Origin: Microbacterium testaceum | Lineage (GTDB): Bacteria; Actinomycetota; Actinomycetes; Actinomycetales; Microbacteriaceae | NCBI RefSeq assembly: GCF_003075375.1 | Contig: NZ_QDFT01000023.1 | Span: 1-53,689, forward strand | Direction of reading: 5' to 3' | DNA: 53,689 nucleotides | In this document: one piece after another, positions 33,979 through 42,405 of the stretch | Layout of the letters: the number at the start of each line of letters is the position of its first letter | How positions within the stretch are numbered: the stretch's first letter is position 1 | Translations under genes and position numbers: made by a program | The notes under the pieces: model-generated | Told to the model about the DNA's origin: nothing | What the model saw: the letters and a program-made list of their open reading frames with translations, nothing else | The model's database searches: none

Positions 33979-35535
33979 ATGAGCCACGCCCCCGACCTTC
34001 CGATGCCTCACGCGGGCGACATCCTCGGCGGGCGCTACATCCTGCGCGAGCGCATCGGTGCGGGAGGGATGGGCCGCGTCTTCCGCGCCCGTGACGAGGT
34101 GCTCGCTCGAGACGTCGCGATCAAGATCTTCCACCTCGACGGGGGCGATGACCCGGCGCCCATCCGGCGGCTGGCCGAAGCACGCGCGCTGGCCGCTCTC
34201 GACCACCCCTCGCTCGTCACGCTCTACGACGCGCGGCTGGGAGCGGGTGATCACGTCTACCTCGTCATGGAGCTCATCGAGGGGCCGTCTCTGCGCCGGC
34301 GCATCGAGGACGGGCCGATCCCCGTCGCCGAGGTGGCCGGCTTCGTCCGCGATCTGGCGGGGGCGTTGGCGACGGTGCACGAGGCCGGTATCGTCCACCG
34401 CGACGTCAAGCCGTCGAACGTGCTGCTGCGGCCCGTCCGCGGACGCGAGGTGCCCTTCGAGGCGGTTCTCGCCGACTTCGGCGTCGCCCACCTGATCGAC
34501 GCGACGCGGTTGACGACGCCGGGAACGGTCATCGGCACCGCCGCCTACCTGGCGCCCGAGCAGGTGCGCGGCGAGCCGCCCCGCGCCGAGTCGGACGTCT
34601 ACGCCCTGGGTCTGCTGGCGATCGAGGCGCTGACGCGTCTGTCGCCGTTCGGTGCCGGGACTCTGCAGGAGAGCGTGCTCGCGCGCCTCGCCCGCCAGCC
34701 CGAGGTGCCCGCCGGCCTCGGCTACGAGTGGCGGTCGCTGTTGACGGCGATGACGGCGACCGACCCCGACGCGCGGCCGCGCGCGGCGGATGTGGCCCGG
34801 CGCGCCGCCGAGCTCGCGCCCGACGCGCCGGCGCCGGCCGCGCTCGGGTCGATCTCGCGGGCGGATGACGAGACCCGCGCGCTCGATGAGCTGTTCGCCC
34901 CCGCGGTGGTGTCGTCGGCGTCGACCCCGGTACCGGCCCGCGAGACGACAACCGCTGCGGCTCCCGGTTCGCGCGCCCGTCGAGAGCGGGCCCGGGGACG
35001 CGGCTGGGTGTGGGCGGGCGCAGCCGCGGCGGCGGCCGTCGTCGTGGGCGGACACGTGCTGGCCTTCTCGCTTGGCTCCGCGGGCGGGGCGACCACGGAT
35101 CGTCAGCCCGCTCCCACGTCGAGCGCGACCCCGGCCCTGGCCGAGCGCTCCGCACCCGATCCGACCCCCAGCCAGGCAGTGCTCCCGGTTTCGTCGACGG
35201 ATGCCGACACCCCGCCCGCGCCGAGCGCGCCGGTCGACGTGGTGGCCGATCCGATCGCCGACACCGCTCCGACGACTCCCTCCGCTCCGTCGCCCGTCGA
35301 GACGAACCCGGCGCCCGGCACCCCGGTCGCGCCCGAGAGCGGTTCGCCCGGCGGCGGGGTGCCCACGAGCGCGCCGTCCCCGGCGGCGAGCGCGAACCCC
35401 GGTCCGGGCATCGCCCCGGGCGCCGGGTCGGGCCCCGGCCGATCGGACCAGGCCCCCGGGCACGTGACACCCGTCGGCAATCACGGGAACGGCAACGGTC
35501 CGAAGCCCTCGCCCACCGCGACGCCCGCGGGATGA
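33979..35535 (+). CDS. Transmembrane serine/threonine protein kinase without PASTA domains
   Basis: 518 residues. Kinase domain about 15-275: glycine loop IGAGGMGRV, Lys49 in VAIK, HRDVKPSN with Asp142, DFG at 166-168 and APE. After a variable juxtamembrane region comes one helix (about 343-366) and a 150-residue exterior tail rich in Pro, Ser, Thr and Ala, with no PASTA repeats or other fold. Hence not the PknB-type muropeptide receptor; the ligand is unknown. AAGGA precedes ATG 33979; a possible -10 box, TAGTGT, lies near 33898. Confidence 0.92.
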   Translation: MSHAPDLPMPHAGDILGGRYILRERIGAGGMGRVFRARDEVLARDVAIKIFHLDGGDDPAPIRRLAEARALAALDHPSLVTLYDARLGAGDHVYLVMELIEGPSLRRRIEDGPIPVAEVAGFVRDLAGALATVHEAGIVHRDVKPSNVLLRPVRGREVPFEAVLADFGVAHLIDATRLTTPGTVIGTAAYLAPEQVRGEPPRAESDVYALGLLAIEALTRLSPFGAGTLQESVLARLARQPEVPAGLGYEWRSLLTAMTATDPDARPRAADVARRAAELAPDAPAPAALGSISRADDETRALDELFAPAVVSSASTPVPARETTTAAAPGSRARRERARGRGWVWAGAAAAAAVVVGGHVLAFSLGSAGGATTDRQPAPTSSATPALAERSAPDPTPSQAVLPVSSTDADTPPAPSAPVDVVADPIADTAPTTPSAPSPVETNPAPGTPVAPESGSPGGGVPTSAPSPAASANPGPGIAPGAGSGPGRSDQAPGHVTPVGNHGNGNGPKPSPTATPAG

Positions 35536-35570
35536 GGGCGCCGGAGCGCGCGGTCGCGCGCGGTGGATCC

Positions 35571-35632
35571 GTCGAGTGTCCAGGAAACGCCGTGCGGTGT
35601 CGCGGTGGTGCGGTGTGTCTTGGACACTCGAC
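35571..35632. repeat. 62-nt palindromic element, copy 2
   Basis: Same layout as 11755-11816: 22-nt arms at 35571-35592 and 35611-35632 around an 18-nt spacer; outer core GTCGAGTGTCC.../...GGACACTCGAC. The arms of the two copies agree at most positions while the spacers differ, as expected if the stem is conserved. It lies 35 nt after the kinase stop and 70 nt before the LacI gene. Confidence 0.8.
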
Positions 35633-35657
35633 GGGGGGCGGGCACGCGGTGGGCGGT

Positions 35658-35695
35658 CGAAAGCTCACGTAAGTTTCGCGGAACGGGCGTAAGCT
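35658..35695 (+). promoter_or_regulatory. Promoter and operator of the LacI-family gene
   Basis: TAAGCT (35690-35695) ends 6 nt before ATG 35702, a leaderless promoter. CGAAA (35658-35662) and TTTCG (35674-35678) form an inverted repeat overlapping the -35 zone. The octamer AAGTTTCG recurs upstream of the xylanase gene at 36755-36762, suggesting a shared operator. Confidence 0.5.
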
Positions 35696-35701
35696 GCGGC
35701 G

Positions 35702-36730
35702 ATGCGAAGCCCCGATTCCCGTGAACGCGTCCGCCTGAGCGACATCGCGGACGAGGCGGGCGTCTCCGTCGCGACCATCTCGAAGGTGCTCAACGGCCAC
35801 GGCGACATCTCGCCCGCGACGCGCGCGCGGATCGAGGGTCTGCTCACCGCGCGCGGGTACGTGCGGCGGTCGCAGCGGGAGCGCCCGCCGGGCGGTCTGA
35901 TCGAGCTCGTCTTCCACGAGTTCGAGGCGAGCTGGTCGATGGAGATCATCGCGGGGGTGCAAGAGGTCGCCAAGGAGCAGGGTCTCGCGGTCGTCGTCAC
36001 CGAGAGCGGCGGGGCGCACTCCCTCGGCGAGCAGTGGATCGAGGGCGTGCTGCGGCGTCGGCCCGCCGGCATCGTCCTGGTGGCGTCGGCCGTTCTCGCG
36101 CGTCAGCGCGCGCGGCTCGCCGCTCGTGGCATCCCCTCGGTGGTCGTCGATTCGGCCGGGGACCCGCCGGCCGACGTCCCGTCGGTCGGATCCGCCAACT
36201 GGGCCGGAGGGCTGGCGGCGACGCGGCACCTGCTCGAGCTCGGTCATCGGCGGATCGCGGCCATCACCGGCCCGAGCGACATGCTGTGCTCGTTCGCGCG
36301 ACTGGACGGGTACCGCTCCGCGATGGCGACGGCCGGTCTCGACGTCGATCCGCTGTGGGTGCGGTTCGGCACCTTCCACGTCGACTTCGGCCGCGACGCG
36401 GCGCGGGAGATCCTGGCGCTGCCCGATCGTCCGACCGCCGTCTTCGCGGGCAACGACCTTCAGGCGCTGGGGGTCTACGACGCCGCTCGCGAGCGCGGGC
36501 TGCGCGTGCCCGAGGACCTGTCGGTGGTGGGGTACGACGACATCGCCCCGGCGCGGTGGGTCAGCCCGGCGCTCACGACGGTGCACCAGCCGCTGAGGAG
36601 GATGGGTGTCGAGGCCGCGCGGATGCTCCTCGACCCCTCGGCGCGGACCGCCGCGGGCGGTGTCGCCCGCGTGGAACTCGCCACGCACCTCGTCGTCCGC
36701 GCCAGCACCGCGCCCCCGCGCGAGGGCTGA
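35702..36730 (+). CDS. LacI-family transcriptional regulator, probably of the xylan gene
   Basis: 342 residues: N-terminal helix-turn-helix and hinge (RLSDIADEAGVSVATISKVL, NGHGDISPATRARIEGLL), then a periplasmic-binding-type sensor domain (ELVFHEFEASWSMEIIAGVQ ... VPEDLSVVGYDDI). Usually a sugar-responsive repressor. The next gene, 118 nt downstream, encodes the xylanase, and both upstream regions carry TTTCG motifs, so xylo-oligosaccharide control of itself and the xylanase is likely. Starts at ATG 35702, leaderless. Confidence 0.88.
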   Translation: MRSPDSRERVRLSDIADEAGVSVATISKVLNGHGDISPATRARIEGLLTARGYVRRSQRERPPGGLIELVFHEFEASWSMEIIAGVQEVAKEQGLAVVVTESGGAHSLGEQWIEGVLRRRPAGIVLVASAVLARQRARLAARGIPSVVVDSAGDPPADVPSVGSANWAGGLAATRHLLELGHRRIAAITGPSDMLCSFARLDGYRSAMATAGLDVDPLWVRFGTFHVDFGRDAAREILALPDRPTAVFAGNDLQALGVYDAARERGLRVPEDLSVVGYDDIAPARWVSPALTTVHQPLRRMGVEAARMLLDPSARTAAGGVARVELATHLVVRASTAPPREG

Positions 36731-36741
36731 CCGGCGCCGTT

Positions 36742-36825
36742 CGAACTTTCGCAGAAGTTTCGTCGCGTTTACGTAACGACGTGGTCCGCGAGCTTCTCTG
36801 CGCGACATAAGTTGTGTGCCACAAC
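36742..36825 (+). promoter_or_regulatory. Xylanase promoter with TTTCG repeats and a GTTGTG palindrome
   Basis: TTTCG occurs at 36747-36751 and 36758-36762, exactly 11 bp apart, within an imperfect palindrome (36742-36762). TAAGTT (36808-36813) is a likely -10 box. GTTGTG-tgc-CACAAC (36811-36825) is a perfect 6-bp inverted repeat at the transcript start, either a second operator or a 5' hairpin. AAAGGAG (36836-36842) is the ribosome binding site. Confidence 0.5.
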
Positions 36826-36847
36826 CTATCCGCGCAAAGGAGCGCTC

Positions 36848-39800
36848 GTGCCACGACGCCTATTCACCCTGGCTTCCCTCGCAACAGCGGGAGCCCTCAT
36901 CTTCGGCGGCGCCGCGGCACCCGCGAACGCCGCCCCGACCACCGTCAGCTCCGTCGACTTCACCGACGGCACGACGGGCGACTGGACCCGCAGCGGCGGA
37001 ACGGATGCCACGCTCAGCGTCGTCGAGCTCGACGGCGACACCGTGCTGCGCGTGAGCGACCGCGACGCCGACTACGTCGGCATCCAGAGTCCGACCGGGA
37101 TCTACGAAAGCGGCGAGACCTATTCGTTCTCTCTGCGGCTGCGCCTCGCCGCGGGTACCCCCGACACGAGCGCTCGCCTGGTGATGAAGCCCGCGTACAC
37201 GTGGATCGGCAACACCGCCGTCACGGCGGCCGGGTGGACCACGATCAGCGGCACCTTCACGGCGCCCGCCGGCGACGTGTCCGCTCTGCAGGCATACATC
37301 GGCACCTCCGACATCCCGGGGACGCCCGCCTACACGTACTACGTCGACGACATCGTCGTCACCACCGAGGGCGCGGATGACGGCGGCACGACGCCCGACG
37401 TGGCGCCCGGTGGCGCCGTGGACCCCTCCCCCACGCCGGTCGCGGCCGCGCAGGGCGAGGGCGACGTCGCGGCGCTGACCTTCGACGACGGCCCCAACCC
37501 CGACACCACGCCCGCGCTGCTCGACTACCTCGCCGAGAACGACATCCGCGCGGTGTTCTGCGTGATCGGGCAGAACATCACGGCACCCGGCGGCGCCGAC
37601 CTGTTGCGGCGCATCGTCGCCGAGGGCCACATGCTGTGCAACCACTCGACGACGTACGACGATATGGGCTCGCTCACCACGGCGCAGGCCGCCGCGCGCA
37701 TGGCCGAGAACCTCACCATCATCCGGACGACGCTCGGCGACGACGACCACCCGGTGCCGTTCTTCCGCGCCCCCAACGGCTCCTGGGGCAACACCCCCGC
37801 GGCCGCCGTCTCGCTGGGGATGCAGCCGCTGGCGGTGGTCAACACGATCGACGACTGGCAGACGCAGGACGTCCCCACCCTGACCGCCAACCTGCGCGCG
37901 GCTCTGAAGCCCGGCGAGGTCGTGCTGGTGCACGACGGCGGCGGCGACCGCGCCGGCTCCCTCGCGGCCGTGCGCACGGTGGTCTCGGAGCGTCTGGCCG
38001 AGGGGTGGACCTTCACCCTCCCCGTCGGCGCGACGACGACGGCCCCCGGCGGGGATCCGCAGCCCGGAACCGTGCTGCTCGCCTCGGACTTCGACTCAGG
38101 CGACCTCGGCGGATGGGCCCCCCGCGCGGGGTCCGACACCTCGGCACCGCGGGTGGCGATCGTCGACGGCGGCGCCGACGACACGGCATCCGCCGCGCAG
38201 GTCGATCAGCGCACGCACGAGGGCGACGGCATCCAGCACGACGTCACCGGGCTGCTGCAGCCCGGGCGCACCTACGCGGTGAGCCTCGCGGTGCGCTTCG
38301 CACCCGGGAGCGCCACCGGCCAGGGCCTCACCCTGTCGGCACGCACCGTCGCGCAGGGCGCGCAGAACTTCGCCAACCTGCTGCAGATCGAGAACGCCTC
38401 GGCGACGGGCTGGACCACCGTGCGCGGCGAGTTCACCGTGCCCGCGTACGATTCGGCGGCCGAGATCTACGTCGAGTCACGCTACAACAGCGGCAACACC
38501 TCGACGTTCCTCGTCGACCAGGTACGGGTCTCGGTTCCCGAGGCGACGCAGGTCGACACGAGCCTGACCCCGGTCAAGGACACCGTCAACTTCCCCCTCG
38601 GCGTCGCGATCGATTCGCGCGAGACCAGCGGAGCGGCCTCTGATCTGCTGCGGCACCACTTCGACCAGATCAGTCCCGAGAACGCGATGAAGGTCGAGGC
38701 CTGGTACACCGGACCCGACCAGTTCGCCCGCAACGGCGAGGCCACCGCGCTGCTCGACTACGCGCAGGCCAACGACCTGCGCCTGTACGGCCACGTCCTG
38801 GTCTGGCACTCGCAGACGCCGGACTGGTTCTTCCAGGACGGGACCGGGCGCGAGCTGGGGACCTCGGATGCCGACAAGCAGCTGCTGCGCGACCGGTTGC
38901 GCACGCACATCTTCGACGTCGCGGCATCCATCTCGGACGACTACGGCCCGTTCGGGTCGGACACCAATCCGCTCGTGGCCTGGGACGTGGTGAACGAGGT
39001 CATCTCGGACCAGGCGACGCCCGACGGTCTGCGCACCAGCCGCTGGTACCAGGTGCTGGGTGAGGAGTTCATCCGCCTGGCGTTCCAGAACGCCGACGAG
39101 GCGTTCAACGGGGAGTACGCGGCGCCGGGCACCGACCGCCCCGTGAAGCTGTTCATCAACGACTACAACACCGAGATCGACGCCAAGGGCGCGCAGTACG
39201 AGGCGCTCGTGAAGCGGTTGCTCGCCGCCGGGGTGCCCATCGACGGCGTCGGACACCAGTTCCACACCTCGATCAACACCCCGCTCGCCGCCCTGCGCGG
39301 CGCGCTGGAGCGTTTCGAGGGTCTGGGCCTGGCCCAGGCGGTCACCGAGCTCGACGTGACGATCAACCCCGCCGACGAGCCCAATCGGGTGCGCCAGGGG
39401 TACTTCTACCGCGACGTGTTCGACCTGCTGCGCGAGTACCAGGCCGAGACGCCCGCTGCGGAACGGCTCTTCTCGGCGACCGTGTGGGGTCTCACCGACA
39501 CGCGCTCGTGGCGCGCCGAGCAGCAGCCGCTGCTGTTCACGGGTGGTCTGCAGCCCAAGCCGGCCTACTACGGAGCGATCGGCGACGACGCGGGGCTGCC
39601 CCCGCTGGTGACGACGGCGAACGTCTTCGAGGGCGACGTCTCGCCCGAGGCCGGGTTCACCGACGCTCCCGAGTGGCGCAACCTGCCGCTGGCGCCCCTG
39701 ACCTCGGACGCGGGCGGGTGGCAGGCGCGGTGGAACGCCGACCATCTCGCGGTGATCGTCCGGTCCGCGCAGACCCCCGACCGTGTCGCCTTCACCTACG

Positions 39801-40999
39801 GGGGCCGGGATTACGTCTACGCCGAGGGTTCGGCGGACTCGGTACCGGGAGCGCAAGAGGTCGTCGACGGCGTGACCTACACGCTGGCCCACCTGCCCCA
39901 CTCGGGCGTCGCGGTCGGGCAGAGCGCCGACTTCGACGTGCGGCTGGAGCGCGGCGGTGAGGTCGTCGGCGCGTGGAATTCCCCGGGGGCCACGGGACGG
40001 CTGTCGTTCCTCGAACCGCTGTCGTTCGTGCAGGTGCCCGAGGGCACCGCGCCCACGGTCGACGGACAGAGGGATGCCGCGTACGACGACGCGCCCGTGG
40101 CCCTGACCGGCCGCACCGTCGAGGGCGCCGCCGACGGCGCGAGCGCAGAGGTGCGCACGCTGTGGAGCGGCAACACGTTGTACGTGCTCTACGACGTGAC
40201 CGATCCGGTGATCGACCTCTCGGCCAGCGACCCGTGGCAGCAGGACAGCGTCGAGCTGTTCCTCGACCTCGGCAACACCAAGGCCGGTGGCTTCGGCCCG
40301 AACGACACCCAGATCCGGATCTCGGCCGACAACGTGCTGTCGTTCGGGTCGGGTGACACCGCGACCCAGCAGGCGCGTGTGGCGGCCAGTGCGACCACCC
40401 GCACCGACACGGGATACCGCGTCGAGGTGGCGATCGAGCTGACCGGGCAGTCTGGCGGACAGAGCGACGTGCCCCTCGGCGGTCTCGGGACGGTGCACGG
40501 CATCGACTTCCAGGTCAACGACGGGCGTCCCGGCGGTCGTTACGCGGTGAAGACGTGGGCCGATCCCACCGGTACCGGGTACCAGAGCACGGCTCGCTGG
40601 GGCGTGGTCGAGTTCGTCGCCGAGGCGACGGACCCGGGGACCGATCCGGGGACTGACCCCGGTACGGACCCGGGGACTGACCCCGGTACGGACCCGGGGA
40701 CTGATCCCGGGACGGACCCGGGGACTGATCCCGGGACGGACCCGGGTACCGATCCCGGGACTGACCCCGGGACGGACCCGGGCACCCAGCCCGGCTCCGG
40801 TGCGGGCACGACGCCCGGCACCGACTCGGCCGCTTCCCCCACCCCGGGGGCTGCGGGAACGACCCCGCCCGTGCGGGGTGCGGCCGGCGGATTGGCGATC
40901 ACGGGTGCCGCGGCACCCGGCCTGGGCATCGCGCTCGGCGCCCTGCTGCTGATCGGCGGGCTGATCGCGATCGGAAAGCGACGCGCTCAGCGTCGCTGA
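36848..40999 (+). CDS. Wall-anchored multidomain xylanase/deacetylase (CBM-CE4-CBM-GH10-CBM9-CBM9)
   Basis: 1383 residues. Order: signal peptide (1-31); carbohydrate-binding module (about 32-180); CE4/NodB deacetylase (about 205-400: TFDDGP 211-216, His266, FFRAPNG, DDWQ, LVHDGGG); a second CBM (about 410-565); GH10 endo-xylanase (about 570-905: acid/base Glu717 in WDVVNE, nucleophile Glu834 in VTELDV); two CBM9-like modules (about 919-1045 and 1064-1255); a (TDPG)13 linker; LAITG (1349-1353), membrane helix and basic tail KRRAQRR. It would deacetylate and cut xylan while held on the wall by a class E-type sortase. The second metal His of CE4 appears to be Tyr270. GTG 36848 has AAAGGAG at 5 nt. 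Confidence 0.93.
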   Translation: MPRRLFTLASLATAGALIFGGAAAPANAAPTTVSSVDFTDGTTGDWTRSGGTDATLSVVELDGDTVLRVSDRDADYVGIQSPTGIYESGETYSFSLRLRLAAGTPDTSARLVMKPAYTWIGNTAVTAAGWTTISGTFTAPAGDVSALQAYIGTSDIPGTPAYTYYVDDIVVTTEGADDGGTTPDVAPGGAVDPSPTPVAAAQGEGDVAALTFDDGPNPDTTPALLDYLAENDIRAVFCVIGQNITAPGGADLLRRIVAEGHMLCNHSTTYDDMGSLTTAQAAARMAENLTIIRTTLGDDDHPVPFFRAPNGSWGNTPAAAVSLGMQPLAVVNTIDDWQTQDVPTLTANLRAALKPGEVVLVHDGGGDRAGSLAAVRTVVSERLAEGWTFTLPVGATTTAPGGDPQPGTVLLASDFDSGDLGGWAPRAGSDTSAPRVAIVDGGADDTASAAQVDQRTHEGDGIQHDVTGLLQPGRTYAVSLAVRFAPGSATGQGLTLSARTVAQGAQNFANLLQIENASATGWTTVRGEFTVPAYDSAAEIYVESRYNSGNTSTFLVDQVRVSVPEATQVDTSLTPVKDTVNFPLGVAIDSRETSGAASDLLRHHFDQISPENAMKVEAWYTGPDQFARNGEATALLDYAQANDLRLYGHVLVWHSQTPDWFFQDGTGRELGTSDADKQLLRDRLRTHIFDVAASISDDYGPFGSDTNPLVAWDVVNEVISDQATPDGLRTSRWYQVLGEEFIRLAFQNADEAFNGEYAAPGTDRPVKLFINDYNTEIDAKGAQYEALVKRLLAAGVPIDGVGHQFHTSINTPLAALRGALERFEGLGLAQAVTELDVTINPADEPNRVRQGYFYRDVFDLLREYQAETPAAERLFSATVWGLTDTRSWRAEQQPLLFTGGLQPKPAYYGAIGDDAGLPPLVTTANVFEGDVSPEAGFTDAPEWRNLPLAPLTSDAGGWQARWNADHLAVIVRSAQTPDRVAFTYGGRDYVYAEGSADSVPGAQEVVDGVTYTLAHLPHSGVAVGQSADFDVRLERGGEVVGAWNSPGATGRLSFLEPLSFVQVPEGTAPTVDGQRDAAYDDAPVALTGRTVEGAADGASAEVRTLWSGNTLYVLYDVTDPVIDLSASDPWQQDSVELFLDLGNTKAGGFGPNDTQIRISADNVLSFGSGDTATQQARVAASATTRTDTGYRVEVAIELTGQSGGQSDVPLGGLGTVHGIDFQVNDGRPGGRYAVKTWADPTGTGYQSTARWGVVEFVAEATDPGTDPGTDPGTDPGTDPGTDPGTDPGTDPGTDPGTDPGTDPGTDPGTDPGTQPGSGAGTTPGTDSAASPTPGAAGTTPPVRGAAGGLAITGAAAPGLGIALGALLLIGGLIAIGKRRAQRR
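40628..40795 (+). repeat. Tandem 12-nt repeats encoding the TDPG linker
   Basis: Fourteen consecutive 12-nt units inside the xylanase gene: thirteen encode Thr-Asp-Pro-Gly, the last Thr-Gln-Pro-Gly. Third positions alternate (ACG GAC CCG GGG versus ACT GAT CCC GGG), giving a 24-nt higher-order unit. Likely length-variable between strains. Confidence 0.95.
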
Positions 41000-41012
41000 A
41001 CGCTCAGAAGAC

Positions 41013-41052
41013 GACAGAGGGGGCGGCCGCGAATGCGGTCGTCCCCTCCGTC
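41013..41052 (+). terminator. Terminator after the xylanase gene
   Basis: An 18-bp stem (41013-41030 with 41035-41052) with a GAAT tetraloop, two G-U pairs and one mismatch, 13 nt after the stop codon. Confidence 0.75.
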
Positions 41053-41136
41053 ACGCCGGAGCATCGGTGGTCACACAGAACGCACGTCGCGGCAAGCCCT
41101 GTCGAGACGCGTCCGTCGACGGTTGACTTCGATCTC

Positions 41137-42222
41137 GTGGGCCAGACGTGGGTTCGTGTCTCCGGGATCGTGACGACGGTCGCGTTCGGCGTGCTCGTGG
41201 TGGCGGGCATCGGATTCCTTCCTACCGGGGGCGCGACGAGCCTGATCGCTGCGACGGCGATCGCGATCGGTTTCGCCGGCGCCGGCTACGGCATGCTTCG
41301 GCTGACGCGCTCGAGCGGCATCGCCGTACGTGCCACGGCATCCGCTCGTCCTGACCAGGAGCAGGCTCAGCGTCGCGGCCGACGAGCCGTCCGGGTCCAG
41401 AGCATCGTCTTCCTCATCTTGGGGATCGGGATCTTCGCGATCCTCCTGCTCCTCGGTGGTGAGGACGACGGCGATCCGCGTCTCGTCGTCGGCGGGGTGG
41501 TCCTCATCGTCCTGGGGGTCAGCGGCCTGGTCGTGTCGGCGCGTGCGGAGCGGCCGCGGGCGCAAGACCTCGATGTCGACGTCGAGCTCCGGCGCGAGCC
41601 GGACTCCCCCGTCCACGTCGGCGGGTGGCAGCGGGTCACGCGACGGGATCTCGCGTCGGTCCTGGCCATCGCGGCGCCGGGGGCGGGGCTCGCCGTCTTC
41701 TTCGCGTGGCAATCGGTATCGCTGTTCTTCTTCACCATTCACCGGCTCGACGGGGCCGGTCTGCTCATCGCGGCGGTGCTGATCTTCGTCGCGGCGGTCG
41801 GGGTGTCCGTCACGGTCGTTTCGCGGATCGCGCCCGAGGTGTGGATCGACGTCGACGGGCAGCGCGTGCGATCGGGATCGCGCATCGTGGCGTGGGACGA
41901 GATCATCGCCGCGCGGCTGAGCGGCACCGCCGCATTCATCGGCGGGACGCGAACGCTCATCCTGACGCTGGAGGGGCCGAAGAAGACACGCTTCCCCCTC
42001 ATCCTCCGCCGACGCGGTCGACTGATGCTGACGGGGCGCGAACGTGAGGCCGTTCTGGCGCTGATTGATGGCGCGGCCATCGATCTTCCCCGTGCGCCGG
42101 AGGATCCCAAGGGGAAGTTCTCACGGATGCTGTTCCCCTCGCACCTCGACGTCACCCAGGCGCGCGACCTCGTCGCTCGTCCCCCGCGGTCCGACGAGGA
42201 CCTCCCCGTCCCGCTCGCCTGA
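41137..42222 (+). CDS. Multi-pass membrane protein of unknown function
   Basis: 361 residues. Helices near 10-30, 32-52, 86-105, 115-133, 178-200 and 206-228, in three pairs, followed by a cytoplasmic C-terminal domain of about 130 residues (VWIDVDGQRVRSGSRIVAWDEIIAARL...) that resembles a PH-like/YdbT-type bacterial domain, a loose impression only. GTG 41137 is the first start after an in-frame stop; no ribosome binding site is evident, so the start is insecure. Confidence 0.65.
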   Translation: MGQTWVRVSGIVTTVAFGVLVVAGIGFLPTGGATSLIAATAIAIGFAGAGYGMLRLTRSSGIAVRATASARPDQEQAQRRGRRAVRVQSIVFLILGIGIFAILLLLGGEDDGDPRLVVGGVVLIVLGVSGLVVSARAERPRAQDLDVDVELRREPDSPVHVGGWQRVTRRDLASVLAIAAPGAGLAVFFAWQSVSLFFFTIHRLDGAGLLIAAVLIFVAAVGVSVTVVSRIAPEVWIDVDGQRVRSGSRIVAWDEIIAARLSGTAAFIGGTRTLILTLEGPKKTRFPLILRRRGRLMLTGREREAVLALIDGAAIDLPRAPEDPKGKFSRMLFPSHLDVTQARDLVARPPRSDEDLPVPLA

Positions 42223-42270
42223 CGCGGAAACGACGAAGGCCCGCCTCTGACGAGACGGGCCTTGCGTTGG

Positions 42271-42343
42271 CTCCCCGGCTTGGACTCGAACCAAGAACCT
42301 ATCGGTTAACAGCCGATTGCTCTGCCAATTGAGCTACCGAGGA
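42271..42343 (-). tRNA. tRNA-Asn (anticodon GTT)
   Basis: 73-nt cloverleaf: acceptor TCCTCGG/CCGGGGA (one G-U), D arm GCTC..GAGC, anticodon loop CTGTTAA giving GTT in stem ATCGG/CCGAT, T arm CTTGG-TTCGAGT-CCAAG, discriminator G. CCA is not encoded. A TAGTAT -10 box lies about 30 nt upstream on the minus strand. Confidence 0.95.
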
Positions 42344-42405
42344 TCATGCTCACCGTGCGGCGGGCAACCCCACGATACTAACAGGATCCGCGCGCCGCGA
42401 AGAAA

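Noticed and set aside
37448..38020. Two separate genes (deacetylase and xylanase) rather than one
   Set aside because: The frame is continuous from signal peptide to sorting signal with no internal stop, promoter or ribosome binding site between domains.
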